47,505 nt of DNA, taken from Pirellulales bacterium (GTDB lineage: Bacteria > Planctomycetota > Planctomycetia > Pirellulales > JAEUIK01). This document shows positions 1 through 8,056 of this stretch, piece by piece. Location: positions 1 through 47,505 of the forward strand of contig JAIBBY010000040.1 in assembly GCA_019694455.1 (NCBI GenBank), given 5' to 3'. Within the stretch, counting starts at the first letter, position 1, and every line of letters starts with the position of its first letter. The position numbers and the translations under genes are program-made. The notes beneath the pieces were generated by a model, which saw nothing but the letters and a program-made list of their open reading frames with translations, made no database searches and was not told the origin of the DNA.

Positions 1-72
1 AGGGGCGGCGGGAATCGAACTCGCAACCTCCGGTTTTGGAGACCGGCGCTCTGCCAATTGAGCTACACCCCT
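1..72 (-). tRNA. tRNA-Trp (anticodon CCA), 3' end at window edge
   Basis: On the minus strand the sequence folds as a complete cloverleaf: a 7-bp acceptor stem with one G-U pair, a D arm with GCTCAATTGGCAGAGC, an anticodon loop reading CTCCAAA (anticodon CCA) and a T arm with GTTCGATTC. The discriminator base would lie just outside the window. It follows tuf in the same direction. In many bacteria tRNA-Trp sits between tuf and secE-nusG, so secE is expected next, beyond the edge; that part is inference. Confidence 0.95.
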
Positions 73-92
73 AGCTCGGCCCGGCGGGGGCC

Positions 93-120
93 AAAAGACG
101 CGGCCCGTCGCCGGGCCGCG
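93..120 (-). terminator. Rho-independent terminator after tuf
   Basis: A perfect 9-bp stem (99-107 with 112-120, arms CGCGGCCCG and CGGGCCGCG, 4-base loop) is followed on the minus strand by TCTTTT. It lies 65 bases past the tuf stop codon and before tRNA-Trp. It should end or reduce transcription from the tRNA-tuf operon. tRNA-Trp then either depends on read-through or has its own promoter. Confidence 0.7.
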
Positions 121-184
121 TTGGTTGTCTGCTAACGAAGCATCGCCCCGCGGTGGCGGCGACGCCCGCATTGCGCGTTGTCGT

Positions 185-1384
185 TTACTCCAAGATCTTG
201 GTGACCACGCCCGAACCGACCGTCTTGCCGCCTTCGCGAATGGCGAAGCGAACGCCATCGTCCATGGCGATCGGCGAGATCAGTTCGACCTTGATACGAG
301 CGTTGTCGCCCGGCATGCACATCTCGGCGTCGCCGATGAGCTGCGCGGTGCCGGTGACATCGGTGGTGCGGAAGTAGAACTGCGGGCGGTAACCGCTAAA
401 GAACGGCGTGTGACGCCCGCCTTCCTCCTTCGACAACACGTAAACTTCGGCCTCGAATTTGGTATGCGGCGTGATCGATCCGGGCTTGGCCAGCACCTGG
501 CCGCGCTCGATTTCTTCGCGCTTGATGCCGCGAAGCAGGCAGCCGACGTTATCTCCGGCCTGGCCCTGATCGAGTGTCTTGTTGAACATTTCGACGCCCG
601 TGACCGTGGTCTTGCGCGGTGCGGTGGTGAGCCCGAGGATTTCGATTTCCTCGCCCACCTTGACCAAGCCACGCTCGATGCGGCCCGTGACCACCGTGCC
701 GCGACCTTCGATCGAGAACACGTCTTCGATGGCCATCAGGAACGGCTTGTCGATTTCGCGGACCGGCTCGGGAATGTAGGAGTCGATCGCGTCCATCAGC
801 TCGCCGATGCACTTGTTGGCTTCGGGATCGGCCGGCTTGTCGTATGCCGGGCGGGCGGCGCCGCGAATGATCGGAATCTCGTCTCCAGGGAAGCCGTGGT
901 GCGTGAGCAACTCGCGCAGTTCCAACTCGACCAGTTCGAGCAACTCGGGGTCGTCGACCAGATCGCACTTGTTGAGGAAGACCACCAAGGCGGGCACGCC
1001 GACCTGACGCGCCAACAGGATGTGCTCACGGGTCTGCGGCATGGGGCCGTCAGCGGCCGACACCACCAGGATGGCGCCGTCCATCTGGGCGGCGCCGGTG
1101 ATCATGTTCTTGATGAAGTCGGCATGGCCCGGACAGTCGATGTGGGCGTAGTGACGATTCGGCGACTCGTACTCGACGTGACTGACGGCGATGGTCACGG
1201 TCTTGGTTTCGTCGCGGACGGTGCCCCCCTTGGCGATGTCGGAGTAGGCCTTGAATTTGGCCATCCCCTTAGCGGCCTGCACGGCAAGGATGGCGCCGGT
1301 GAGGGTCGTCTTGCCGTGATCGATGTGACCGATCGTGCCGACGTTTACATGCGGTTTCTTGCGTTCAAAATTATCCTTAGCCAT
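185..1384 (-). CDS. tuf: Translation elongation factor Tu
   Basis: This 399-residue protein is a full-length EF-Tu. As a GTPase it delivers aminoacyl-tRNA to the ribosome. The P-loop GHIDHGKT is near residue 19, the switch II motif DCPGHAD near 80-90, and the guanine-specificity motif NKCD near 137; beta-barrel domains II and III follow and the C-terminus is [10 protein letters not shown]. Switch I departs from the common RGITI type and reads KTVTI within [20 protein letters not shown]; the Mg-coordinating Thr appears kept. This variant is known from Pirellula-type EF-Tu. Four tRNA genes lie upstream and tRNA-Trp downstream, the classical tufB arrangement. The ATG start at 1384 gives the normal N-terminus [17 protein letters not shown]. 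Confidence 0.98.
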   Translation of the reverse strand: MAKDNFERKKPHVNVGTIGHIDHGKTTLTGAILAVQAAKGMAKFKAYSDIAKGGTVRDETKTVTIAVSHVEYESPNRHYAHIDCPGHADFIKNMITGAAQMDGAILVVSAADGPMPQTREHILLARQVGVPALVVFLNKCDLVDDPELLELVELELRELLTHHGFPGDEIPIIRGAARPAYDKPADPEANKCIGELMDAIDSYIPEPVREIDKPFLMAIEDVFSIEGRGTVVTGRIERGLVKVGEEIEILGLTTAPRKTTVTGVEMFNKTLDQGQAGDNVGCLLRGIKREEIERGQVLAKPGSITPHTKFEAEVYVLSKEEGGRHTPFFSGYRPQFYFRTTDVTGTAQLIGDAEMCMPGDNARIKVELISPIAMDDGVRFAIREGGKTVGSGVVTKILE

Positions 1385-1451
1385 TGCTCTCCCTAATCTC
1401 TACCTAAAACCAGGCGGTCGGCCGTTGTTGTTGAAATTGATCAAACCCAAG

Positions 1452-1524
<73 letters not shown>

Positions 1525-1736
1525 AGTTGCGGCTATTCGCTGGCGTAGCGAACAGGTCGCTTTATTGTGGGGTGTGTCCTCATCGCAGTTGTCGTCGTAT
1601 CTCGCTTTTGCGGCCCCTACTACTCGCGCCCCTTGTTGTTCGGACCTCGCCCCTCGACTGGCCCGTTCGTCGTTGCCCCTCGTTGTCGCCCCGCGCACTC
1701 AGCTTGTTGCCTTCGTTTCCAACATGCACTCGCCAG

Positions 1737-1807
1737 AGCGGGTGAAGGGAATCGAACCCTCGTCTTTAGCTTGGAAGGCTATTGCTCTACCATTGAGCTA
1801 CACCCGC
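1737..1807 (-). tRNA. tRNA-Gly (anticodon TCC)
   Basis: A 71-base cloverleaf on the minus strand, with acceptor GCGGGTG/CACCCGC, D arm GCTCAATGGTAGAGC, anticodon loop CTTCCAA (TCC) and T arm with GGTTCGATTCC. It is the third tRNA of the tuf operon. Confidence 0.96.
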
Positions 1808-1858
1808 GTTCGATCCTCTTTTCTCGCTCTCTTTGCCGCGCCAAGCGGCCCTAGTTAA

Positions 1859-1941
1859 TGGGGGGTACAGGATTCGAACCTGTGAAGGCATAAGCCATCA
1901 GATTTACAGTCTGACCCCTTTGACCGCTCGGGAAACCCCCC
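1859..1941 (-). tRNA. tRNA-Tyr (anticodon GTA)
   Basis: An 83-base class II tRNA on the minus strand with a long variable arm, acceptor GGGGGGT/ACCCCCC, anticodon loop CTGTAAA (GTA) and T arm with GGTTCGAATCC; the discriminator is A. It is the second tRNA of the tuf operon. Confidence 0.96.
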
Positions 1942-2091
1942 GTTCACATCTCCTCGGGGGCGAGCCCCACGCACACCTTCAATCCGCTCAAAACCGGCCT
2001 TCTCGGCCGATCGAAATTACTTTCGTTCACGCTGCATTTGCCGGCCAGTTTCCATCCAGCCGGCGAGTCGCCCAAACTGCGGGCGAACACG

Positions 2092-2164
2092 AGCTAGCGG
2101 AGGGACTTGAACCCACAACCTGCTGATTACAAATCAGCTGCTCTGCCAATTGAGCTACGCTAGC
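2092..2164 (-). tRNA. tRNA-Thr (anticodon TGT)
   Basis: A 73-base cloverleaf on the minus strand, with acceptor GCTAGCG/CGCTAGC, D arm GCTCAATTGGCAGAGC, anticodon loop TTTGTAA (TGT) and T arm with GGTTCAAGTCC. It is the first gene of the operon, about 20 bases after the predicted transcription start. Thr-Tyr-Gly-Thr-tuf is the same order as the tufB operon of Escherichia coli. Confidence 0.96.
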
Positions 2165-2190
2165 CGACTGAGGATGCCGGAAAACCAGTA

Positions 2191-2218
2191 ACTATAAAGA
2201 AACAAAGGCTGTATGCAA
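2191..2218 (-). promoter_or_regulatory. Promoter of the tRNA-tuf operon
   Basis: Reading the minus strand, TTGCAT (2218-2213) and TATAGT (2196-2191) are separated by 16 bases. The -10 box matches the housekeeping consensus at five of six positions; the -35 box is weaker. The predicted start near 2184 lies about 20 bases before tRNA-Thr(TGT). The surrounding DNA is much more AT-rich than the rest of the window, as expected for a strong stable-RNA promoter. Confidence 0.6.
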
Positions 2219-2333
2219 GGCGGGCTCGCACGAAAATCCGCGCAAAAACCTTGCCCGGCTCGTCAACGTGCCGCGCCAAGCGCCGCACGCCACCAACCGG
2301 CATCGCTCCCGTGGCGATTTTCGCAACTCGCGC

Positions 2334-2384
2334 ACAAAATAGACGGACGATCCGAGCGTCGGGTTCGACTCTCGGATCGTCCGT
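2334..2384 (-). terminator. Rho-independent terminator after the sigma factor gene
   Basis: A perfect 14-bp stem (2343-2356 with 2371-2384, arm ACGGACGATCCGAG, 14-base loop) is followed on the minus strand by TCTATTTTG. It lies 28 bases past the sigma factor stop codon and insulates that gene from the tRNA-tuf operon downstream. Confidence 0.8.
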
Positions 2385-2412
2385 AATCGATCCGCATCGC
2401 AGTTGCTGGCGA

Positions 2413-4080
2413 CTACACGCCAGGAACCTCGATCCGTTCATCTTCGGCCGCTTTACGCAGCTTCATCAGCGCACGGGCCTCGATTTGGCGAATCCGTTCC
2501 TTGGTGACCCCCAGCTCGGCCCCAACTTCTTTCAGGGTCAATGGTTCGTGACCACGTTCCAGGCCAAAGCGGCTGATGATGATCTTTTGCTCCCGCTCGT
2601 CGAGCGCGTCCAAAATCCGGCCAATCTGCGTCTCCCGCGAGCGCTGAGCCAATTCCAGCTCAAACTGATCGCTGCGAACATCCTGCGTCGCCGAGAACAT
2701 CTCGTCGTGGCTGGTGCGAAAGCGATCACGCTGTCGATGCTCGTCCGGGATGGTGCGAGCATAGTTCTTCATAATCGCCCAGGTGGCGTATGTGCTGAAC
2801 TTGTTGCCGCGACCGTAATCGAACTTTTCCACCGCCCGCATCAGCGAGACGTTGCCATCGCTCACCAGCTCGAAAAAGTCGCCGGTGGCGCCGACATGCC
2901 GCTTGGCGATCGACACGACCAGACGCAGATTTGCCCGAATGATCTGGTTCTTGGTGTCGATTGCCTGCTGATGCAGCCCTTCGATCTCATCCATCAAGGC
3001 GCTTTTGGGTCGCAGCGGATCGATCTGGTTGCGCAGCTTGCCCGCCCGATACTTCAGGTAGTTGTACTTGCGGAAAAGATGCCCTTCCTGCTCGCGATTG
3101 AGCAGCGGCACCTCGTACAGGCTTTGCAGGTAGGGGGGCAACCCGCTCGGCAGGCGCACCGCACGGGGGGCGGTGGGCGAGGCCGGCATCGGCGTCAAAA
3201 TCACGCGATCCGCGTTTGCCTTTTCAAACTCTGGGCTGGGAATAAAGTCGAGCGGCAAGTCCAGAATCTGGCGCGCCCGCATCTCGTTGATGACGCGGTA
3301 AATGCTGGTCTTGGTGCGGCAGTGCTGCTTGGCCAACGCGTCGACCGTGATGCCACGGCGATATTGCTGATAAATCCGCTGCTTCACGTGGTCGGCCAGC
3401 GTGCCGGAATGCTCCGGAAACACCGCACTGTCGGGATGCTCGCCATCGAACTGCTTGATCGTGTAGCGAACAGTCTCGACGCTGCGATCGAAGCGGCGAG
3501 CGACCCGCTTCATCGCTTCGGCGGGGCACGCCCCGGCCTGAATCAGACGCCGCGAGCGCTCGATGATCTGATCGCGTTCCGCGTCGTCAAGCTGGCTAAA
3601 GCTCGAGCCACGGCGCACACGGTCCTCGTTGGCGGTTACAAACCGCTCCACCGAGCTACGCAAAAAGCCGACGCGCTTTCGCCCGTCGAACACAAATCGC
3701 CGGCTGACCAGCCCCTGCTGGCGCCAGCGCGACACGGTCTTGGTCGACACGTTGTAACGCTTGCTCAGATCTTCGACGGTGAGCACAGGCTCGCCTGCGG
3801 TGTCAGCCGCCACGTTGGCGGCATCGGAGAGGTCTTCGACCCACAGCCGCAGGTCGTGCTGCAAATCCTTGCCGGCGCACTTCTGCGACTTGCGCGCGCT
3901 GCAGGCGCCTTCGGTCAAGCGCTGGCAAACGAAATCAAAGCTGTAATTGCGCTTGGGGTCGATTTCGCTCAACAGGCGCTCGGCCCGATCGACGTATTCC
4001 ATTTGGCGTTCACGCGGGGCTTGTTCCACCTCGTGATCGCGCAATTGACGCAAGCTGGCAAGCAAATAGTCGGTATGCAT
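2413..4080 (-). CDS. Sigma-70 family RNA polymerase sigma factor with N-terminal HTH modules
   Basis: Starting at ATG 4080 (GGAGAAGAAG lies just upstream) the product has 555 residues. Its C-terminal half is sigma-70-like: a region 1.2-type stretch near 314-350 (LPPYLQSLYEVPLLNREQE), region 2 at about 375-445 (RANLRLVVSIAKRH, then STYATWAIMKNYAR), and region 4 at about 485-545 (TLKEVGAELGVTKERIRQIE). Region 3 looks reduced. The N-terminal half has no region 1.1. It carries an excisionase/MerR-type HTH at about 98-150 (TVEDLSKRYNVSTKTVSRWR) and two further HTH-like segments near 165-215 and 225-275. It should recruit RNA polymerase to promoters; target genes are unknown. The gene is monocistronic with its own terminator. 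An in-frame extension to 4254 lacks a ribosome site and reads like non-coding sequence. Confidence 0.9.
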   Translation of the reverse strand: MHTDYLLASLRQLRDHEVEQAPRERQMEYVDRAERLLSEIDPKRNYSFDFVCQRLTEGACSARKSQKCAGKDLQHDLRLWVEDLSDAANVAADTAGEPVLTVEDLSKRYNVSTKTVSRWRQQGLVSRRFVFDGRKRVGFLRSSVERFVTANEDRVRRGSSFSQLDDAERDQIIERSRRLIQAGACPAEAMKRVARRFDRSVETVRYTIKQFDGEHPDSAVFPEHSGTLADHVKQRIYQQYRRGITVDALAKQHCRTKTSIYRVINEMRARQILDLPLDFIPSPEFEKANADRVILTPMPASPTAPRAVRLPSGLPPYLQSLYEVPLLNREQEGHLFRKYNYLKYRAGKLRNQIDPLRPKSALMDEIEGLHQQAIDTKNQIIRANLRLVVSIAKRHVGATGDFFELVSDGNVSLMRAVEKFDYGRGNKFSTYATWAIMKNYARTIPDEHRQRDRFRTSHDEMFSATQDVRSDQFELELAQRSRETQIGRILDALDEREQKIIISRFGLERGHEPLTLKEVGAELGVTKERIRQIEARALMKLRKAAEDERIEVPGV

Positions 4081-4463
4081 GGCTAACTTCTTCTCCAAAC
4101 CAATCCACGCCTGTCGGTGTTCCGGCAATTCCCTCGCCCGACAGGCGGCACTCCTGAAAAACAGCCTGGCCGATGCCCAAAATGGTCCATTGCTGAGCCA
4201 ATCCCGGCGTCCGCTACAAGTTGTACGTAACCAAGTGTCCAGTCGCCCAAACAAACTTCAACTTTTTTGACAAATTCTTGGGACCTTAGGTTCCGTCGCG
4301 AGCTGGCAAATTTTCTCTTTGCGCCATAACCGTTTGTGTCCACTGACCCGCCCCACGGTCACTCCCCTAAGCGGGGACGTAACTTTTCAATGGAATTCGC
4401 TCCCCCAGTCGGTCGATCTAGGACAAGCCGTTCCATCGATCAGGGCCGCCTGGGGACTATTGA
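4081..4463. other. Divergent intergenic region, no gene seen
   Basis: This 383-base gap separates the start codons of the sigma factor gene (minus) and the exported-protein gene (plus), so it must hold both promoters. The segment around 4255-4290 is AT-rich and contains TTGACA on the plus strand, but I could not pair it with a convincing -10 box. No RNA gene, strong hairpin or credible ORF was found. Confidence 0.5.
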
Positions 4464-5825
4464 ATGCAAGGCTTTACGCGATTTTGGGTTGCGCTGATTT
4501 TGGTCGCTTGTCTGCTCGACCCAGCGGCCGCAGCGGAAACCTATAACCTGCGGCCCGACCTGACCGTGGGCCGCACCTCGCATATCGAAACCCTGTTGGA
4601 GGTCACCGGCAATCTGAAGCTGCCGGACCAAGAGCAGGTGAAGACGCTGCCGATGCAGGCGGTCGGTTCGGCCAACTACGATGAGCGTTTGGTGGATGTC
4701 GAGGCCGCCACAGCGCGACGCTCGATTCGGTGCTTCGACAAAGCGACCGCCAAGCTCACGATCGACGGCAAATCGCAAGAGCCGCTGCTCGATCCCGAAC
4801 ACTCGGCGATCGTAGGCGACTGGACCGGCCAGCAATTGCGACTGTTTTGCCCGGACGGGCACATCGCGCGCGAGGAACTCGATCTGCTTTCGACGCCGGG
4901 CGATAGCCTGATTGTCGATGCTCTGTTGCCCGATCAGTCGGTGGCGATCGAGGATCGTTGGCAACACACGCCCGACCTGATGGCGGCCTTGGTGGGAGTC
5001 GATGCGGTCAGCACTTCGGACGCCGAGAGCGTGCTGATCGAAGCCAATGACGCCGAGGCGAAATGCGAACTGCAAGGAAAACTGCTCGGCGCGATTGGCG
5101 GCGTGGCCACCGAGATCGAGGTGAAAGCAAAGTACACCTTCGACTTTGCCGCCCGCCGCGTGACCTGGTTGGCGCTACTGATCAAAGAGAATCGCTCGAT
5201 CGGGCATGCCGCGCCGGGCGTAGACGCCACGGCCCGCTTGCAGCTTAAGATTGAGCCAATTCAGCAGTCAAAACTGCTGCCGGCAGTGGTGGCGGGCAAA
5301 CAACACGCCCCAACCGACGATCAACTGCTGCTCGCCTACTATGGCCTGAACGACGAATTCAGCTTTCTTTACGATCGACGTTGGCTGCTGCTGACCGAAG
5401 AGCCCAAAGGGGCGGTGTTTCGACTGATCGATCGGGGCGAACTGGTGGCACAATGCAACGTGGTGCCCCTCACGCGCACTGAAAAACCGGTGCCGTTGGC
5501 CAAGTTTCAGCTCGATATCCAAAAAGCTCTGGGCGAGGGGTTTGGGCAGTTCGTCACCGCCTCGCAGAACAGCGACGACCCGAGCCGACTGGTGTATCGC
5601 GTGGTGGCGACGGGCAAGGTGGAAGAACTGCCGATGCAGTGGATCTACTATCTGATGACCACTCCGGCGGGCCAGCAATCGCTTTTGATCTTCGCGGTCG
5701 AAACGCCGATGTTGGAAGCCTTTGGCAACGCCGACGAGGCGATTGTCGCGCAACTTAGGTTCAATCCGATTGCGCAGCAGACGGCCCAGGGCGGAGCATC
5801 GCCAGACAAGCCGGCCTTGAAATAA
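4464..5825 (+). CDS. Exported protein of unknown function
   Basis: I do not recognise this 453-residue protein. It opens with a signal peptide (FWVALILVACLLDPAAAA, probable cleavage after the Ala run near residue 24) and is otherwise hydrophilic with alternating strand-like segments and no membrane span, so it should be periplasmic or surface-exposed. Only two cysteines appear in the mature part. The middle portion (TYTFDFAARRVTWLAL-like segment near 225-240) suggests a beta-rich fold. The ATG is preceded by GGGGACT. A TPR protein follows 79 bases downstream on the same strand, so cotranscription is possible. The coding call is secure because length, signal peptide and amino-acid composition are natural; the function is unknown. 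Confidence 0.85.
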   Translation: MQGFTRFWVALILVACLLDPAAAAETYNLRPDLTVGRTSHIETLLEVTGNLKLPDQEQVKTLPMQAVGSANYDERLVDVEAATARRSIRCFDKATAKLTIDGKSQEPLLDPEHSAIVGDWTGQQLRLFCPDGHIAREELDLLSTPGDSLIVDALLPDQSVAIEDRWQHTPDLMAALVGVDAVSTSDAESVLIEANDAEAKCELQGKLLGAIGGVATEIEVKAKYTFDFAARRVTWLALLIKENRSIGHAAPGVDATARLQLKIEPIQQSKLLPAVVAGKQHAPTDDQLLLAYYGLNDEFSFLYDRRWLLLTEEPKGAVFRLIDRGELVAQCNVVPLTRTEKPVPLAKFQLDIQKALGEGFGQFVTASQNSDDPSRLVYRVVATGKVEELPMQWIYYLMTTPAGQQSLLIFAVETPMLEAFGNADEAIVAQLRFNPIAQQTAQGGASPDKPALK

Positions 5826-5857
5826 GACTTGCCTCATTTTCTCCGGTCGCATTCCTG

Positions 5858-5881
5858 GCGACAATGTCGCGGTGACATTGT
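5858..5881. promoter_or_regulatory. Overlapping palindromes before the TPR gene
   Basis: GCGACAATGTCGC (5858-5870) is a 13-base palindrome with a central A. It overlaps an 8-bp inverted repeat, ACAATGTC (5861-5868) with GACATTGT (5874-5881). The pair ends 23 bases before the ATG at 5905. It may be an operator or a mRNA hairpin near the ribosome site. No T-run follows, so it is not a typical terminator. Confidence 0.3.
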
Positions 5882-5904
5882 TGATTTGCCTGGGAGAGGA
5901 CCGC

Positions 5905-6771
5905 ATGCGACGCGCGATCATCACTTTGTTATCGCTGCTCTTGGCGTCCCCAATGGCGAGCGGGGGCGACGCCGAATTGCTGGTCGATAGCGCCCGCGCC
6001 GCGCTCGCCGCCGGCAAGCTGGACGAAGCGGCCGCCAAGGCCAGGCAAGCCATTGACGCGTCGCCGGCCGATGCCCGGCCGCGCCTACTGCTGGCGAGCA
6101 TCCACGAACAACGTCGCGCGTATCGCGATGCCGCAGTGGCATACAGCGACATTTTGAGTTTGAAGGGGCTGCCGCTCGCGCCGGCCAGCGCCGCTGAAAT
6201 CCACGACCGCCGTGGCAGCGCGCATTTTTTGGCTGGCGAAATTGACGCCTCCATCGCCGATTTCGACAAGGCCATCGAGCTCGACCCCGGCCGGCTGGCG
6301 GGGCACTGGAAGCGAGGCATTTCGTACTACTACGCTGGGCGATTCGCCGAGGGGCGCCGCCAATTCGAGGCCTATCAAACGGTCGATGCCAATGACGTGG
6401 AGAACGCCGTGTGGTGCTACATATGCCACGCCAGGGAGGAATCGCTCGAAGCCGCGGCCAAACAGTTGTTGCCGATCCAGCGCGACCGCCGCGTGCCGCT
6501 GATGGAGATTTACCGCCTGTTTGCTGGAAAAGGCGCGCCCAACGATGTGCTTGCTGCCGCGCGGGCCGGTAAGCCCGGCGAGCAAGAATTGCGCGAGCGG
6601 TTGTTCTTTGCGCAGCTTTATTTAGGACTCTGGCACGAGGCGCACGGTCGCTCCGCCGAGTCGCTGGCCGCCATGCGCGAGGCGGCAACGCACGCCAGTG
6701 ACAGCGGCTATATGTGGGAAGTGCCTCGCGTGCATCTGCAATTGCGATCTGGCGAGAAAGCGCCGGAGTAA
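5905..6771 (+). CDS. Exported TPR-repeat protein
   Basis: The start at ATG 5905 is set by GGGAGAGGA seven bases upstream; the 288-residue product then begins directly with a signal peptide (RRAIITLLSLLLASPMASG). TPR-like helical pairs follow: a first at about 26-60 (AALAAGKLDEAAAKARQAID), a second near 65-95, and a clear third near 100-150 (SAHFLAGEIDASIADFDKAI, then GRLAGHWKRGISYYYAGRFAEG). TPR domains mediate protein-protein contacts; the partner is not visible. The C-terminal third is helical and of unclear repeat register. The gene is convergent with the next, with only nine bases between their stop codons. Confidence 0.88.
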   Translation: MRRAIITLLSLLLASPMASGGDAELLVDSARAALAAGKLDEAAAKARQAIDASPADARPRLLLASIHEQRRAYRDAAVAYSDILSLKGLPLAPASAAEIHDRRGSAHFLAGEIDASIADFDKAIELDPGRLAGHWKRGISYYYAGRFAEGRRQFEAYQTVDANDVENAVWCYICHAREESLEAAAKQLLPIQRDRRVPLMEIYRLFAGKGAPNDVLAAARAGKPGEQELRERLFFAQLYLGLWHEAHGRSAESLAAMREAATHASDSGYMWEVPRVHLQLRSGEKAPE

Positions 6772-6772
6772 T

Positions 6773-6796
6773 GCCCGGCGTCAGGGACTGCCGGGC
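6773..6796. terminator. Possible bidirectional hairpin between convergent genes
   Basis: GCCCGGC (6773-6779) and GCCGGGC (6790-6796) form a perfect 7-bp stem with a 10-base loop exactly across the junction of two convergent genes. There is no T-run on either strand, so it would be an incomplete terminator. Confidence 0.3.
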
Positions 6797-7878
6797 GCGG
6801 CGGGCAGCGGTTCGAAGAGCAGCCGAGCGCCCAGCGCCAGATTGTGCGCCGCCACCGTCGGCAGATAGGCGCGCAGCACTACCTGGCGGCCATCCAGATC
6901 GGCGCGAGTGAACTCGGCCAGCGTGGCGAGCATTTTTGGCAGGCGAGCCAACACCTTGCGGTCGTAGTCGGTGGCCGCGCGGTCTTTGAGTTCTGATTCC
7001 AGTCGCGCCGCCGCTTCGCCAACCCGGTCGCGAAAATCGCGCAATAGCACCGCCGGTTTGCGATCGGCGCTGGAGGCGATGCGCAGCTCAAGAAACAGCC
7101 GCTCGTCGAGGTTCAAGCTCACGAGCGCCCCCTCGGTTGTGCGCGGAAAGAACCAAGTCAACCAGTCGCGGACGTGTTGATACTGGTCGCGCAGCAGCGG
7201 CTTGCCGCTGTTGAGCCAGAAGCTGGGAGCGAACAACACGGTGAAGTGCCGACTCGCATCGCTGTGCGCCAAGAGTTCGTCGAACTCCCGGCGCCGCGGT
7301 CGATCTTTGCTCGCCCCGGCCGACAGTTCTCTGGCCAGCGCCGTCGGCGCACGGACAATCAGACGGCCATCTTGTTCGGGTGGAAGAAAATAGGTGTTGT
7401 CCCCTTGCGGGAATGTCGTGGCGTTAACGCGGGAAGTCTTGCCGTTGGACTGGGAGTCAGTCGCGGCGGGTCGCGCGGTTGTCGTCCCCCAGGCGGCTTG
7501 CAACTCCGTCACTGGCTTGGCCGTCTTGGTCATCCCAGCCAGCGTGATGCGCGGCGCCTCGTCGCCGGGGGTTAGCCCGATGGTGAGCCACTGCAAATCG
7601 TCGAGCGCGACCCCCAATTGCCGTGGCGCCTCGACTTGCAGCCATTCGCCCAACTCGCCGGCTGCCGCGAGCACATGCGCCGCTTCGGGGTGTTTTAGAA
7701 AATCGTCGACGCGCCAATACAAGACGACCTGCGCTGCGGTCGGCACGTAATCGAGCGGCGAGCTTAGTGCCTCGCCTTGTGTTGGCGGCGACCAGAGCGG
7801 AAGGCTCCCCGATGCCGGTTGGGCTTGCGCCGCCGAGACGCCTAGCAGGGCCAGCAGGGAGAGGCAGCAGGTTCGCAT
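6781..7878 (-). CDS. Exported protein of unknown function
   Basis: The 365-residue product (ATG at 7878) begins with a signal peptide, MRTCCLSLLALLGVSAAQAQ, with a good cleavage site after AQA. I do not recognise the family. The mature part opens with a low-complexity segment and then the sequence YVPTAAQVVLYWRVDDFLKH; proteins built this way, with a module judging a per-object score, exist in planctomycetes but I cannot name one. There is no membrane span after the signal peptide and no heme or metal motif. A longer in-frame start at 7905 would place nine residues before the signal peptide and is less likely. It is convergent with the TPR gene. Confidence 0.82.
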   Translation of the reverse strand: MRTCCLSLLALLGVSAAQAQPASGSLPLWSPPTQGEALSSPLDYVPTAAQVVLYWRVDDFLKHPEAAHVLAAAGELGEWLQVEAPRQLGVALDDLQWLTIGLTPGDEAPRITLAGMTKTAKPVTELQAAWGTTTARPAATDSQSNGKTSRVNATTFPQGDNTYFLPPEQDGRLIVRAPTALARELSAGASKDRPRRREFDELLAHSDASRHFTVLFAPSFWLNSGKPLLRDQYQHVRDWLTWFFPRTTEGALVSLNLDERLFLELRIASSADRKPAVLLRDFRDRVGEAAARLESELKDRAATDYDRKVLARLPKMLATLAEFTRADLDGRQVVLRAYLPTVAAHNLALGARLLFEPLPAAPGSP

Positions 7879-8056
7879 CGCAATTTCTCGTGAAAACAGC
7901 CACAATTCGCGCGGCAGATTCGACTCCGGGCCCGCAACGTATACGATTGTAACGTCGCCCCACCCCCCGCCGCTTGTCTTGCTGGCCTCAAAGCTCGCGG
8001 CCTATGATTCGATCGAATTGGGCACGCCAGGCGCATTCCGCGAACAAGGAGTTGGC

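Noticed and set aside
125..1396. Long plus-strand frame opposite tuf
   Set aside because: It is antisense to an obviously real EF-Tu. The translation has no recognisable domain; it arises from the GC-rich third codon positions of tuf.
2251..4086. 611-residue plus-strand frame opposite the sigma factor
   Set aside because: It crosses the terminator hairpin of the sigma gene, has no ribosome site and mirrors the sigma codons. The minus-strand product carries clear sigma regions 2 and 4.
8000..8056. Earlier start of glutamate dehydrogenase at 7979
   Set aside because: A perfect AAGGAG stands five bases before ATG 8057, and the additional 26 residues do not fit the family N-terminus.
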